DNA of 64,000 bases, from contig NZ_OOHJ01000018.1 of the NCBI RefSeq assembly GCF_900323885.1, positions 3,955,001 through 4,019,000 of the forward strand, read 5' to 3'. Below, piece after piece: positions 44,821-53,312 of the stretch. The notes under the pieces are model-generated. The model was given only the letters and a program-made list of their open reading frames with translations. It searched no databases and was not told the origin of the DNA. The translations under genes and the position numbers were made by a program. Numbering within the stretch: the first letter of the stretch is position 1; every line of letters starts with the position of its first letter. The DNA is from [Actinomadura] parvosata subsp. kistnae (lineage in GTDB: Bacteria; Actinomycetota; Actinomycetes; Streptosporangiales; Streptosporangiaceae).

Positions 44821-45969
44821 GTGAGTTCCTACAGCCCCATCGGACCGGTCGTCGGCATCGTCGGCGCCGGTCAGCTGGCCAGGATGTCGCAGCCGCCCGC
44901 GATCGCGCTCGGCATCGAGCTGCGGGTGCTGGCCAACAACCCGGAGGAGAGCGCCGCCCGGGTCATCGTCGACACGCGCGTCGGAGACTACCGCGACCTC
45001 GGCGACCTCAGGGAGTTCGCCAAGGGCTGCGACGTGATCACCTTCGACCACGAGCACGTGCCCACCGAGCACATCCGCGCCCTGTCCGAGAACGGCTACG
45101 TCGTGCACCCCGGCGCCGACGCGCTCGTCCACGCCCAGGACAAAGCCGTCATGCGCGAGCGCCTGACCGCGATCGGCGCGCCCTGCCCCGCCTGGGCGCG
45201 CGTCCCGTCCGCCGCCGACGCCGAACGCTTCGCCGCCGAGCACGGCTGGCCCGTGGTGCTGAAGGCGGTGCGCGGCGGCTACGACGGGCGCGGCGTGTGG
45301 GTGTGCCGCACGTCCGCAGAGGTCGCCGAGGCGTTCGCCACCGGGGTCGAGCTGATGGCCGAGGCGTTCGTGCCGTTCGAGCGGGAGCTGGCCGTGCTGG
45401 TCGCCCGCTCACCGCACGGGCAGGGCGTGAGCTACCCCGTCGTCGAGACCGTCCAGCAGGACGGCATCTGCGTCGAGGTCATCGCCCCCGCCCCCGGCCT
45501 CGACCAGGAGCAGTCCGCGCAGGCCCAGCGCATCGCCCTCACCATCGCCAACCAGCTCGGCGTCACCGGGCTGCTCGCCGTCGAGCTGTTCCAGTCCGAG
45601 ACCGGGCTGGTCGTCAACGAGCTGGCCATGCGCCCCCACAACAGCGGCCACTGGACCATCGAGGGCGCCACCACCTCCCAGTTCGAGCAGCACCTGCGGG
45701 CCGTGCTCGACCTGCCGCTCGGCTCGCCCAGGATGACCGCCCAGCACGTCGTCATGGCCAACCTGCTCGGCGGCGACGACCCCGACCTGTTCAAGCGGTA
45801 CGAGCACGTGATGGCCCACGACCCCGGCATCAAGCTGCACTTCTACGGCAAGGAGGTGCGGCCCGGCCGTAAGATCGGCCACGTGACGGCCCTCGGCTCC
45901 AACCTCGACGAGGTACGCGCCCGCGCCCGCCACGCCGCCGTCTACCTCATGACCGGGGAGTACACGTGA
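44821..45969 (+). CDS. purK: 5-(carboxyamino)imidazole ribonucleotide synthase
   Basis: ATP-grasp enzyme that carboxylates AIR at N5 in purine synthesis. It has 382 residues: N-terminal GIVGAGQLARM, central ATP-grasp (VLKAVRGGYDGRGVWV and VELMAEAFVPFERELAVLVAR), and VNELAMRPHNSGHWTIEGATTSQFEQHLRAV, which is diagnostic for PurK. The start is GTG 44821 at the end of a leaderless-type promoter. PurE follows 67 bp later. Confidence 0.95.
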   Translation: MSSYSPIGPVVGIVGAGQLARMSQPPAIALGIELRVLANNPEESAARVIVDTRVGDYRDLGDLREFAKGCDVITFDHEHVPTEHIRALSENGYVVHPGADALVHAQDKAVMRERLTAIGAPCPAWARVPSAADAERFAAEHGWPVVLKAVRGGYDGRGVWVCRTSAEVAEAFATGVELMAEAFVPFERELAVLVARSPHGQGVSYPVVETVQQDGICVEVIAPAPGLDQEQSAQAQRIALTIANQLGVTGLLAVELFQSETGLVVNELAMRPHNSGHWTIEGATTSQFEQHLRAVLDLPLGSPRMTAQHVVMANLLGGDDPDLFKRYEHVMAHDPGIKLHFYGKEVRPGRKIGHVTALGSNLDEVRARARHAAVYLMTGEYT

Positions 45970-46006
45970 GAGAGCGCAGCGAACGAGCCATGAGACGCAG
46001 CATCTC

Positions 46007-46045
46007 GATTTTCACGGTGCCGACGAAGGAGGCGCCGTGAAAATC
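46007..46045 (+). promoter_or_regulatory. RNA hairpin sequestering the purE ribosome site and start
   Basis: GATTTTCACGGTGCC (46007-46021) pairs with GGCGCCGTGAAAATC (46031-46045): 14 Watson-Crick pairs and one T-G wobble, loop gacgaagga (46022-46030). The Shine-Dalgarno AAGGAGG (46027-46032 core) straddles loop and stem, and the GTG start (46037-46039) is inside the stem. As mRNA this would block purE translation until opened by a protein, a ligand or ribosomes finishing purK. Confidence 0.7.
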
Positions 46046-46531
46046 GGCATCGTCATGGGCAGCGACTCCGACTGGCCGGTCATGAAGGCCGCCGCGGAGG
46101 CCGTCGCCGAGTTCGGGGTGCCGTTCGAGGCCGACGTCGTGTCGGCGCACCGCATGCCCACCGAAATGATCGACTACGGCCGCCAGGCCGCCTCCCGCGG
46201 CATCCAGGTCATCATCGCCGGCGCCGGCGGGGCCGCCCACCTGCCCGGCATGCTCGCCTCCGTCACCCCGCTGCCCGTCATCGGGGTGCCGGTGCCGCTG
46301 AAGTACCTCGACGGCATGGACTCCCTGCTGTCGATCGTGCAGATGCCCGCCGGGGTGCCGGTCGCCACCGTCGCCGTCGGCGGGGCCCGCAACGCGGGGC
46401 TGCTCGCCGTACGGATCCTGGCCGCCTCCGACGCCGGGCTGCGCGAGAAGATGACGCAGTTCCAGGAGCGGTTGAAGGAGCAGGCGTACGCCAAGGGCGA
46501 GAAGCTGCGCGCGGAGGCGGCCCAGCTGTAA
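46037..46531 (+). CDS. purE: N5-CAIR mutase
   Basis: Converts N5-CAIR to CAIR, the step after PurK. It has 164 residues, class I PurE: GIVMGSDSDWPVM, VSAHRMPTEM (active-site His) and AGAGGAAHLPGMLAS, with the tail VATVAVGGARNAGLLAVRIL. The GTG start at 46037 has a good AAGGAGG, but both are held in a strong hairpin (46007-46045). Confidence 0.95.
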   Translation: MKIGIVMGSDSDWPVMKAAAEAVAEFGVPFEADVVSAHRMPTEMIDYGRQAASRGIQVIIAGAGGAAHLPGMLASVTPLPVIGVPVPLKYLDGMDSLLSIVQMPAGVPVATVAVGGARNAGLLAVRILAASDAGLREKMTQFQERLKEQAYAKGEKLRAEAAQL

Positions 46532-46560
46532 CCGGGCCCGAGCCGGGCGCCCGAGCTGTG

Positions 46561-46646
46561 ACCGAACCCGAGAGCGGGGCGGTTGCGCGGTAACCGAAGA
46601 CCGAACCCAAGAGCGGGGCGGTTGCGCGGTAACCGAACGCTTTTTT
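46561..46646 (+). repeat. 39-bp direct repeat with T-run after purE
   Basis: Two 38-base copies (46561-46598 and 46600-46637), differing at one base, include GCGGGGCGGTTGCGCGG and TAACCGAA. Each holds a small CGGTT/AACCG stem. The second is followed by six Ts (46641-46646), so it may end purE transcription; the stem is only 5 bp. Confidence 0.6.
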
Positions 46647-46676
46647 CCCGGGGGTCGCGGCGGTTAGGGTGCCGCC

Positions 46677-47563
46677 ATGGACGACCCGATCAAAGAGCAC
46701 GCCACCCGTGTGTACGCCGCCGACCCGCTGCTCGCCGGCCAGGACGAGCTGACCGCCAGGCGCGGCGAAGACCTGCTCGAAGTGGCCGGCGGCATCGGGC
46801 TGGCCGCCGTGGAACGGCTCGACCCCGGCACCCTGCAATCCTGCTGGTCGCCCCTGGTCGTCCATCGGCTGCGGGCCCGCGTCGCCGGCCCCGACCCGGA
46901 GGCCGCGCTCGGCGCGCTCCTCGACCAGTGGCTGGCCATGCCCCGCGGCGACGAGCCCGAGCAGGCGTTGAGCGTGGTGTGGCCGAGCCGCGACACCGCT
47001 CCCGTGCGGGCGCTGGCCGTGCGCGGCTTCGCCCCATCACCTCGCTCGCCGTCCGCCGCCTCCGCCCCGGCCCCGCTCCTGACTCCGGCCTCGCCATCCG
47101 CCCGGCCCGCGCCGACGACGTGGAGACGTTGTCACCCATGTACGAGCGGCTCGTGGCCTACGACGCCCAGTTCGGCTGGGTGACCGTGCGGGAGGCCACG
47201 GGCAGGTGCCTCAGGGAGTCGCTGGAGTCCGAGATGCTGCCGCTCGACTGGTGCTGGCTGGCCGAGGTGGACGGCGCCGTCGCCGGGCTCGTCATCGTGC
47301 AGCCGCCGTCCCGCTCCACCTGGATCTCGCACGTCGTGAACGAGGAGCCGGCCGCGTACCTGGGCACCATGTACGTCGAGCCGTCCGTGCGGGGGCGCGG
47401 CGTCGGCGCGGCGCTCGCCGACGTCGCGCACCAGCAGGCGGCGGCGCAGGGCGCGCCCGTCATGCTGCTGCACCACGCCCTGCCGAACCCGCTCTCGACG
47501 CCGTTCTGGGCCCGCCGCGGCTACCGCCCGCTCATGACCCAGTGGATCCGCCACCTGCGGTGA
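46677..47563 (+). pseudogene. GNAT-family acetyltransferase, interrupted by one frameshift
   Basis: A protein of about 295 residues if repaired. The first part (MDDPIKEHATRVYAADPLL to ALAVRGFAP) is in one frame, and the GNAT core (ITSLAVRRLRPG, then RPARADDVETLSPMYERLV, LGTMYVEPSVRGRGVGAALADVA and the tail RGYRPLMTQWIRHLR) is in another. One extra C in the CCCC run at 47032-47035 joins them. TAGGGT (46665-46670) ends 6 bases before the ATG, a leaderless-type start. Substrate unknown. This is the same type of lesion as in ppc. Confidence 0.8.
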
Positions 47564-47580
47564 CGCAGGGTTTCACGTCA

Positions 47581-48894
47581 CTACGGACGGCCGAGGGCGC
47601 GGTAGTGCCATCCGGCGGCCCGCCACATCTCGGCGTTGAGCGCGTTGCGCCCGTCCACGATCCGCCGGGTGGCGACGACGGCGCCCAGCTCCACCGGATC
47701 GAGCTGCAGGAACTCCTGCCATTCGGTGAGCAGCAACACCACGTGCGCCCCGCGCACCGCCTCGACGGCCGACATGCCGTAGTTCAGCTCGGGATGAGCC
47801 TTACGGGCGTTGTCGAGCGCGATCGGGTCGTACACGGTGACCTGCCCGCCCTGATGCCCGATCGTCACGGCCACGTCGAGCGCGGGGGAGTCGCGGATGT
47901 CGTCGGAGTTCGGTTTGAACGCGGCGCCCAGCACGCCGACGGTGCAGCCGTGGAAGGAGCCGCCGGCCAGCTCCCTGGCCAGGTCGACCATGCGGGCGCG
48001 GCGGCGCATGTTGATCGCGTCCACCTCGCGCAGGAACGTGAGTGCCTGGTCCGCGCCCAGCTCGCCGGCCCGCGCCATGAACGCCCTGATGTCCTTGGGC
48101 AGGCAGCCGCCGCCGAACCCGAGCCCGGCGTTGAGGTACCGGCCGCCGATGCGGTCGTCGTACGACAGGGCCTCCGACAGCAGCTGGACGTCGGCGTGCG
48201 CGGCCTCGCAGACCTCGGCCATCGCGTTGATGAAGGAGATCTTCGTGGCCAGGAACGCGTTCGCGGCCGTCTTGACCAGCTCGGCCGTGGCGAAGTCGGT
48301 CACCACGATCGGCACCTCGCCGAGCGGCTCGTACACCTCGCGCAGCATCTTCTCCGCGCGCTCGCTGCGCACGCCGAGCACGACGCGGTTGGGGCGCAGG
48401 GTGTCCTCGACGGCGAAGCCCTCGCGCAGGAACTCGGGGTTCCAGGCCAGCTCGGCCTCGCCGCCGGCCGGGGCGAGCCTGGCCAGCTTGTCGGCCAGCC
48501 GCTCCGCCGTGCCGACGGGCACCGTGGACTTGCCGACGACCAGGCACTCGCGATCGAGGAGCGGTGCGAGGGATTCGATGGCCGCGTCCATGTAGGTCAC
48601 GTCGGCGGCGTACTCGCCGCGCTTCTGCGGGGTGCCGACGCAGACGAAGTGCACGTCGCCGAAGGCGGCGGCCTCCTCGTAGGAGGTGGTGAAACGGAGC
48701 CGGCCGGAGTCGAGGCCGCGCCGGAGCACGGGCTCGAGGCCGGGTTCGTGGATGGGGAGCTCGCCCGCGTTGAGTCGGTTGATCTTGTCGGCGTCGACGT
48801 CGAGGCCCAGGACGTCGAACCCGAGATCAGCCATGCAAGCCGCATGGGTGATGCCCAGATATCCGGTCCCGATCACCGTGAGGCGATATGGCAC
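47581..48894 (-). CDS. ugd: UDP-glucose 6-dehydrogenase
   Basis: Oxidises UDP-glucose to UDP-glucuronate for surface glycans. It has 437 residues: Rossmann VIGTGYLGITHAA, active-site Cys in GLGFGGGCLPKD, and UDP-binding C-domain residues such as GAAFKPNSDDIRDSPAL. The GTG start at 48894 has AAAGGAG upstream. No glycosyltransferases are adjacent, but GtrA at 43905 would fit the same envelope-glycan theme (inference). Confidence 0.95.
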   Translation of the reverse strand: MPYRLTVIGTGYLGITHAACMADLGFDVLGLDVDADKINRLNAGELPIHEPGLEPVLRRGLDSGRLRFTTSYEEAAAFGDVHFVCVGTPQKRGEYAADVTYMDAAIESLAPLLDRECLVVGKSTVPVGTAERLADKLARLAPAGGEAELAWNPEFLREGFAVEDTLRPNRVVLGVRSERAEKMLREVYEPLGEVPIVVTDFATAELVKTAANAFLATKISFINAMAEVCEAAHADVQLLSEALSYDDRIGGRYLNAGLGFGGGCLPKDIRAFMARAGELGADQALTFLREVDAINMRRRARMVDLARELAGGSFHGCTVGVLGAAFKPNSDDIRDSPALDVAVTIGHQGGQVTVYDPIALDNARKAHPELNYGMSAVEAVRGAHVVLLLTEWQEFLQLDPVELGAVVATRRIVDGRNALNAEMWRAAGWHYRALGRP

Positions 48895-49006
48895 GAGGGA
48901 GCTCCTTTCGATCGCGCAGGCATGCTACCGGCCCCCGCTACCTCCTACGTGCCACCTGCATCTCCCCGCAAACCGTACCGGCTGGTAACAAGATGGTCGG
49001 ACGTCC

Positions 49007-49012
49007 TAGTAT
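49007..49012 (+). promoter_or_regulatory. Predicted -10 of a leaderless acyl-CoA dehydrogenase transcript
   Basis: TAGTAT is followed by 7 bases and then the ATG at 49020. The bases upstream contain no Shine-Dalgarno sequence. Confidence 0.55.
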
Positions 49013-49019
49013 CTACAGC

Positions 49020-50183
49020 ATGAGCTTCCCTCTCTACGCGCCCGCCGAAGAGCACGACATGCTCAGGGAGACGGTCCGCGCCCTGGCCGACGAGAAGATC
49101 GCACCGCACGCCGCCGAGATCGACGAGACCGAGGAGTTCTCCTGGGACGTCTACAAGGCGCTCGTCGCGGCCGACCTGCACGCCGTCCACGTGCCCGAAC
49201 AGTACGGGGGCGCCGGGGCCGACGCGCTGGCCACCGTGATCGTCATCGAGGAGGTGGCCCGCGCCTGCGCGTCCTCCTCCCTCATCCCGGCCGTCAACAA
49301 GCTCGGCACGGTCCCGCTGCTGCTCTCGGCCTCCGAGGAGCTCAAGTCCCGCTACCTGGCGCCGGTCGCGCGCGGGGAGGCGATGTTCTCGTACGCGCTG
49401 TCGGAGCCCGAAGCCGGCTCCGACGCGGCCGCCATGAAGACCCGCGCCGTCGCGGACGGCGACTCGTACATCCTCAACGGCGTCAAGATGTGGATCACCA
49501 ACGCCGGCGTCTCCGAGTACTACACCCTCATGGCCGTCACCGACCCCTCGGCCGGCGCGCGCGGCATCTCCGCCTTCGTCGTAGAAAAGTCGGACGAAGG
49601 CGTCTCCTTCGGCCCCAAAGAGAAGAAGCTCGGCATCAAGGGCTCACCGACCCGCCAGGTCATCCTCGACAACGTCCGCATCCCCGCCGACCGCATGATC
49701 GGCGCCCCCGGCACCGGCTTCAAAACCGCCCTCGCCACCCTCGACCACACCCGCATCACCATCGCCGCCCAAGCCCTCGGCATCGCCCAGGGCGCCCTCG
49801 ACTTCGCCATCGGCTACGTCAAGGAACGCAAGCAGTTCGGCCGCCCCATCGCCGACTTCCAAGGCCTCCAATTCATGATCGCCGACATGTCGATGAAACT
49901 GGAGGCGGCGCGGCAACTCACGTACCACGCGGCCGCGAAGTCCGAACACGCCATGCACGGCGAACCCCAGAAGGACCTGACCTTCCTGTCGAGCGCGGCA
50001 AAATGCGCCGCCTCGGACGCCGCCATGGAAATCACCACGGACGCGGTGCAGCTGCTGGGCGGCTACGGCTACACGAAGGACTTCCCGGTGGAACGCATGA
50101 TGCGCGACGCCAAAATCACCCAGATCTACGAGGGCACCAACCAGATCCAGCGCATGGTCATGGCCCGCCAGCTCCTCAAGTAG
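49020..50183 (+). CDS. Acyl-CoA dehydrogenase
   Basis: An FAD-dependent enzyme for the first step of fatty acyl beta-oxidation, 387 residues starting MSFPLYAPAEEHDM. Signature segments: YALSEPEAGSDAAAMKTRA, MWITNAGVSEYY, the FAD loop RKQFGRPIADFQGLQFM, and catalytic Glu at about 371 in IYEGTNQIQR, the position used by short/medium-chain enzymes. The chain-length preference is not deducible. It is divergent from ugd. Confidence 0.93.
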   Translation: MSFPLYAPAEEHDMLRETVRALADEKIAPHAAEIDETEEFSWDVYKALVAADLHAVHVPEQYGGAGADALATVIVIEEVARACASSSLIPAVNKLGTVPLLLSASEELKSRYLAPVARGEAMFSYALSEPEAGSDAAAMKTRAVADGDSYILNGVKMWITNAGVSEYYTLMAVTDPSAGARGISAFVVEKSDEGVSFGPKEKKLGIKGSPTRQVILDNVRIPADRMIGAPGTGFKTALATLDHTRITIAAQALGIAQGALDFAIGYVKERKQFGRPIADFQGLQFMIADMSMKLEAARQLTYHAAAKSEHAMHGEPQKDLTFLSSAAKCAASDAAMEITTDAVQLLGGYGYTKDFPVERMMRDAKITQIYEGTNQIQRMVMARQLLK

Positions 50184-50578
50184 GGGCACCCTGGGGGCCC
50201 CGGGGGGAAACGCTCGGTCATCGCAAGAGAGGCGCTACGCGCTCGGAAGCTCAGGCAGTGACATCGGGGGGCACCGCCCCCCAAACCCCCAGTCCAAAGG
50301 CGAGGTCCTCCCGTGGGGGCGCTTCGCGCATGGGGTTCAGGCTGTGACATTGGGGGGCGCGGCCCCCCAAACCCCCAGCTCACAAGCCGCTTTCGCCGAT
50401 GCGTCAGGCCTGAACGCGCCCTCGGCTATGAGGCAGAGCCATGGCCCAGCGCGAACGGGCCGACTCAGGGATGTGTGGTCAAGGTGAAGCAAAGGGGCGG
50501 GTTCCGGCTACTGGAGCACGGGAGACCTGCAAGGCCAGAAGCCGAAGGGCGTCGCATGTCCGACAGTCGGGTTCGTGG
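50184..50578. other. 395-bp intergenic stretch with two hairpin repeats
   Basis: No gene I can support. Two related hairpins occur: GGGGGGC-acc-GCCCCCC (50266-50282) and TTGGGGGGC-gcg-GCCCCCCAA (50350-50370). Both are preceded by a G-TGACAT motif and followed by AAACCCCCAG, so this is one repeated element, about 85 bp apart. The rest (50380-50578) looks like decayed sequence; small frames here lack ribosome sites. Confidence 0.65.
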
Positions 50579-50908
50579 TCAGGCGACCCGTACCGAGTGA
50601 GGTCCGACGCTGATGGTCACATCGACGTGGCCGCCGAGTGCAGCCGCGTAGGCGCGGATGGTCTCGAGTTCCATCGAGTCCAGATCGCCGTTCTCGATCT
50701 GGGAGACGCGTGCTTGTGAGATCCCAAGCGCGGCCGCCACCTCGGATTGTGTCTTGCCGACAGACTTGCGCAGCTCCTTCAGATGGTGGTCGGCGACGTA
50801 GGCGTCCAGGTGCGCGTCGGCGGCGGCCTGCCGCTGCGGGTCGGTCAGTTCGGGGTGCAACCGGTGCGCTTCCGCCTTGACCTCACGCCAGCTGCGTCCC
50901 AGGCTCAT
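50579..50908 (-). CDS. XRE-family helix-turn-helix protein (HigA-like antitoxin)
   Basis: A 109-residue protein. The front LGRSWREVKAEAHRLHPELTDPQRQAAAD and the HTH KTQSEVAAALGISQARVSQIENGDLDSMELETIRAYAAALGG match the antitoxin of RelE/HigB-type systems. The ATG at 50908 overlaps the stop of a short reading-frame remnant that looks like the tail of such a toxin, so this appears to be an antitoxin that has lost its partner. It may still act as a small regulator. Confidence 0.85.
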   Translation of the reverse strand: MSLGRSWREVKAEAHRLHPELTDPQRQAAADAHLDAYVADHHLKELRKSVGKTQSEVAAALGISQARVSQIENGDLDSMELETIRAYAAALGGHVDVTISVGPHSVRVA

Positions 50909-50976
50909 CGCCTGTCCTCCCTCTTCGTTCCCGCCGACTTCGCGGCGCGATACTCGGCGTAACGTGCTTCAAGTGG
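50905..50976 (-). pseudogene. Remnant: C-terminal tail of a RelE/HigB-like toxin
   Basis: From the Pro codon at 50976 the frame reads PLEARYAEYRAAKSAGTKRE and ends at a TGA overlapping the XRE start (ATGA), the coupling usual in these toxin-antitoxin pairs. The ending resembles the IPLAExRYxEYL tail of the toxins. An in-frame stop (50977-50979) lies immediately upstream and no toxin core is seen in the next 200 bp, so the toxin gene is truncated. Confidence 0.5.
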
Positions 50977-51182
50977 TCAGTCCGCCGAGATTCGCCGACA
51001 CGGCCGACGCTGTGCCTGAGCTGCGGCAAGACTGTCAGGCATCAAGACCAGTGAGACAGATCCGGCTCGGAAGGCGGGTGACACTCCAGCTGGATGATCT
51101 TCGATGTGTCCTGTGGATGACAGTACCGCGGGTTGGTGCGGGCAGGGAGGTTAAGGGTCTGGGCCTCGGAAGAGCCAACCGG

Positions 51183-51677
51183 TTAGGGCAGGTCGTAGAC
51201 CGTGACCGCGATACCGCGCTCGGTCAGCTGCTTGAGGATGAGCGGTTCGATCTGCTCCCAAGAGCCGCCCGCGAGACCAGCGCCGATCCGCGGCATGTGG
51301 ACACTCGCGTGGAGGCTCAGAGCTTCGTCGCCCAGAGCGGACAGACAACGGTCCAGGGCGTCGTAGCGGATAGGCGGGCCGTCCTTGGTCGGCCGGATGC
51401 CGTGCTGGCCGATCATGTTCGCGACCCATAGCTCGGGCTCGACCTGCACCAGCCGGATGGCACCCAGCTGGAAGTCGTTCCCAGAGCGGTGCCAGGCTCG
51501 GTAGTCGGCTTCCGGCTGTGGCCAGCGCCGGGAGAGGGCAAGGACGAAGCCCCTGCCCCAGCCGCCGGTGTCGTTGCACACGTGGCCGATGATCTTTGGT
51601 CCCTGGCCGTGGGGATGGGTCGCGTCGCCGGTCACATAAGAGATCACGGTGTGGAAGGTACGCCGGCGCCCTGACAT
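51183..51677 (-). CDS. Macro-domain protein (Poa1p-like)
   Basis: A 164-residue single macro domain that binds or hydrolyses ADP-ribose derivatives. The hallmarks are VISYVTGDATHP, IGHVCNDTGGWGRGFVLALSRRW (ligand loop) and MPRIGAGLAGGSWEQIEPLI, closest to Poa1p/TARG1-type ADP-ribose phosphatases or deacylases. The true start may be the GTG at 51647, which gives the more usual N-terminus. It lies beside an orphan antitoxin in an accessory patch, so it could serve stress or defence ADP-ribosylation (inference). Confidence 0.85.
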   Translation of the reverse strand: MSGRRRTFHTVISYVTGDATHPHGQGPKIIGHVCNDTGGWGRGFVLALSRRWPQPEADYRAWHRSGNDFQLGAIRLVQVEPELWVANMIGQHGIRPTKDGPPIRYDALDRCLSALGDEALSLHASVHMPRIGAGLAGGSWEQIEPLILKQLTERGIAVTVYDLP

Positions 51678-51818
51678 TCGTGTCCCACGCGATCTTCAGT
51701 GGAAGACGTCTGCGTATGCCGAGCAGCGGAAGCTGCACCGGTTCAGCCATCCAGTGTCCGGACCTCCGCCAAGGCGTTTCACCCGACCGCCCTCGTGCGC
51801 AGGACCAGGTGGTCAGAA

Positions 51819-53312
51819 TCAGCTGCGCAGGGTCCACCGCTGGTTGGCCTGGCCGTTGCAGGACCACAGGATGAGTTTCGTGCCGTTGGCGGTGCCGGCC
51901 GCGTTGGCGTCGAGGCAGAGCCCTGACTGCACGCCGGTGATGGTGCCGTTGGTGTTGACGTTCCACTGCTGGTTGGCCTGGCCGTTGCAGTCCCAGATGA
52001 TCACCTGGGTGCCGTTGGCGGTGCCCTGCCCGTAGGCGTCCAGGCACTTGTTGCCGTACACCTGCAACTGCTTGCCGGAGGTGTAGGTGAACCGCTGGTT
52101 GGTGCCGCTCCCGCAGTCCCAGATCTGCAGCTGGGTGCCGTTGGTGGTGCTGAAGTTCGGCACGTCGACGCACCGGCCGGACTGGCCGCCCACGATCTGG
52201 ACGCCCTGCTGCGGGTTGCCGCCGCCCGCGGGTGCGTAGCCGGCGGCGGTGATGTTGGCCTGTACGGCGTCCTCGGTGGCGGCGCTCGGATAGCCGGAGG
52301 TCAACACGCCCTCGAAGAAGGTGCCGCGGCCGGAGACGCTGTTGTCACCGCCGATGCCGAGCAGGATGGCGCCTTCCTTCTTCATCGGGTTGTAGCCGTT
52401 GGGGCGTCGTCCGTCGAAGTAGTTCGTCAGGCCGCCCGACTGCGCGTCCCCGCCCCGGATCGCCCAGTGGTTCGGCTCGCCCTTGACCATGGCCGTGACG
52501 AAACGGTGGTTGATCGGCGCGAGTTTGTTGTAGCCCGCGTTCACCCCGGAGAACAGTCCCCACTCCAGGTCGGCCATGATCCATGGGCCGGCTCCGTCAC
52601 CGTAGCCCCACTGCTTGTTGGCGCCGAAGTAGACGGTCTCCATGATGGCGGGGGAGTCGGCTTGGCCGTCCGTCTGCGCGTTGCCGTAGTCGAAGCAACA
52701 CCACTGGTTGTAGTGCGTGCCGTCCACGACGGCGTAGATGCCCTCGGGCTGGTCGCCGGTCGCGACGCCGTTGGTGTTGTTGTTGCGGTAGCCGGTGCCG
52801 GGCTCCACGCGGACACCGTACGCCTTCTGGCCGCCGATGGTGATCGGGGCCGCGGTCGCGTCGGCGAGGTTGTCGTATCCGCCGGGGGCAGGGCCCTTCC
52901 AGTAGCCGGGCGGCGCCTGGGTGAGGCGGTTGTCGCGGCCGGACTGGTCGTAGATGATCGTGATCACACAGGTCGTGCCGGCGCAGAAGGAGTCCTGCGT
53001 GGCGGCGTTGACGACACCGCCCGCGCTCAGGACGCCGATGTCGCGGGTGGTGTTGTCGGACGAGCGCCTGACTTGGTAGAGCGGGCCGTTGTAGGCCGCG
53101 TACAGGGCACGCGTGGTGCTGTGCGCCGCGACACACGGCGTGCCGCCCGCGGCGTAGATGTCACACGGCTGCGGCGTCGCGGCTTGGGCCGTACCACCGC
53201 CGGTCAGGCTGACGGTGGCGAGCGCCGTACCACCGCCGGTCAGGCAGACGGTGGCGAGCAACGCGCTCGCCCCGGCCGCGAGCGACCTTCTCAGGTACCC
53301 GGAAAGCATCAT
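51819..53312 (-). CDS. Secreted GH54 alpha-L-arabinofuranosidase with ricin-type lectin domain
   Basis: A 497-residue exported enzyme that cleaves arabinose side chains from plant arabinan or arabinoxylan. After a signal peptide (about 1-45) comes the GH54 catalytic domain (about 48-345: PCDIYAAGGTPCVAAHSTTRALY, IIYDQSGRDNRL, CCFDYGNA). A Gly/Gln linker leads to a C-terminal RICIN/CBM13 domain with three QxW repeats (TNQRF, ANQQW, ANQRW). The signal peptide contains a 36-bp duplication. A GGAGAAGAAGG ribosome site precedes ATG 53312. A perfect LacI-type palindrome lies 62 bp upstream. Confidence 0.92.
   Translation of the reverse strand: MMLSGYLRRSLAAGASALLATVCLTGGGTALATVSLTGGGTAQAATPQPCDIYAAGGTPCVAAHSTTRALYAAYNGPLYQVRRSSDNTTRDIGVLSAGGVVNAATQDSFCAGTTCVITIIYDQSGRDNRLTQAPPGYWKGPAPGGYDNLADATAAPITIGGQKAYGVRVEPGTGYRNNNTNGVATGDQPEGIYAVVDGTHYNQWCCFDYGNAQTDGQADSPAIMETVYFGANKQWGYGDGAGPWIMADLEWGLFSGVNAGYNKLAPINHRFVTAMVKGEPNHWAIRGGDAQSGGLTNYFDGRRPNGYNPMKKEGAILLGIGGDNSVSGRGTFFEGVLTSGYPSAATEDAVQANITAAGYAPAGGGNPQQGVQIVGGQSGRCVDVPNFSTTNGTQLQIWDCGSGTNQRFTYTSGKQLQVYGNKCLDAYGQGTANGTQVIIWDCNGQANQQWNVNTNGTITGVQSGLCLDANAAGTANGTKLILWSCNGQANQRWTLRS
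53188..53258 (-). repeat. 36-bp in-frame duplication in the GH54 signal peptide
   Basis: Copies begin at 53188 and 53224 and differ by about one base. In protein the unit reads LATV-[CS]-LTGGGTA, giving the doubled TVCLTGGGTALATVSLTGGGTA. It lengthens the hydrophobic export signal. Confidence 0.8.

Noticed and set aside
50313..50719. Small + strand genes between the acyl-CoA dehydrogenase and the XRE gene
   Set aside because: No ribosome sites, no family resemblance, and overlap with hairpin repeats or the XRE gene.
50877..51431. 184-residue + strand frame over the macro gene
   Set aside because: Antisense shadow; the minus strand encodes a clear macro domain.
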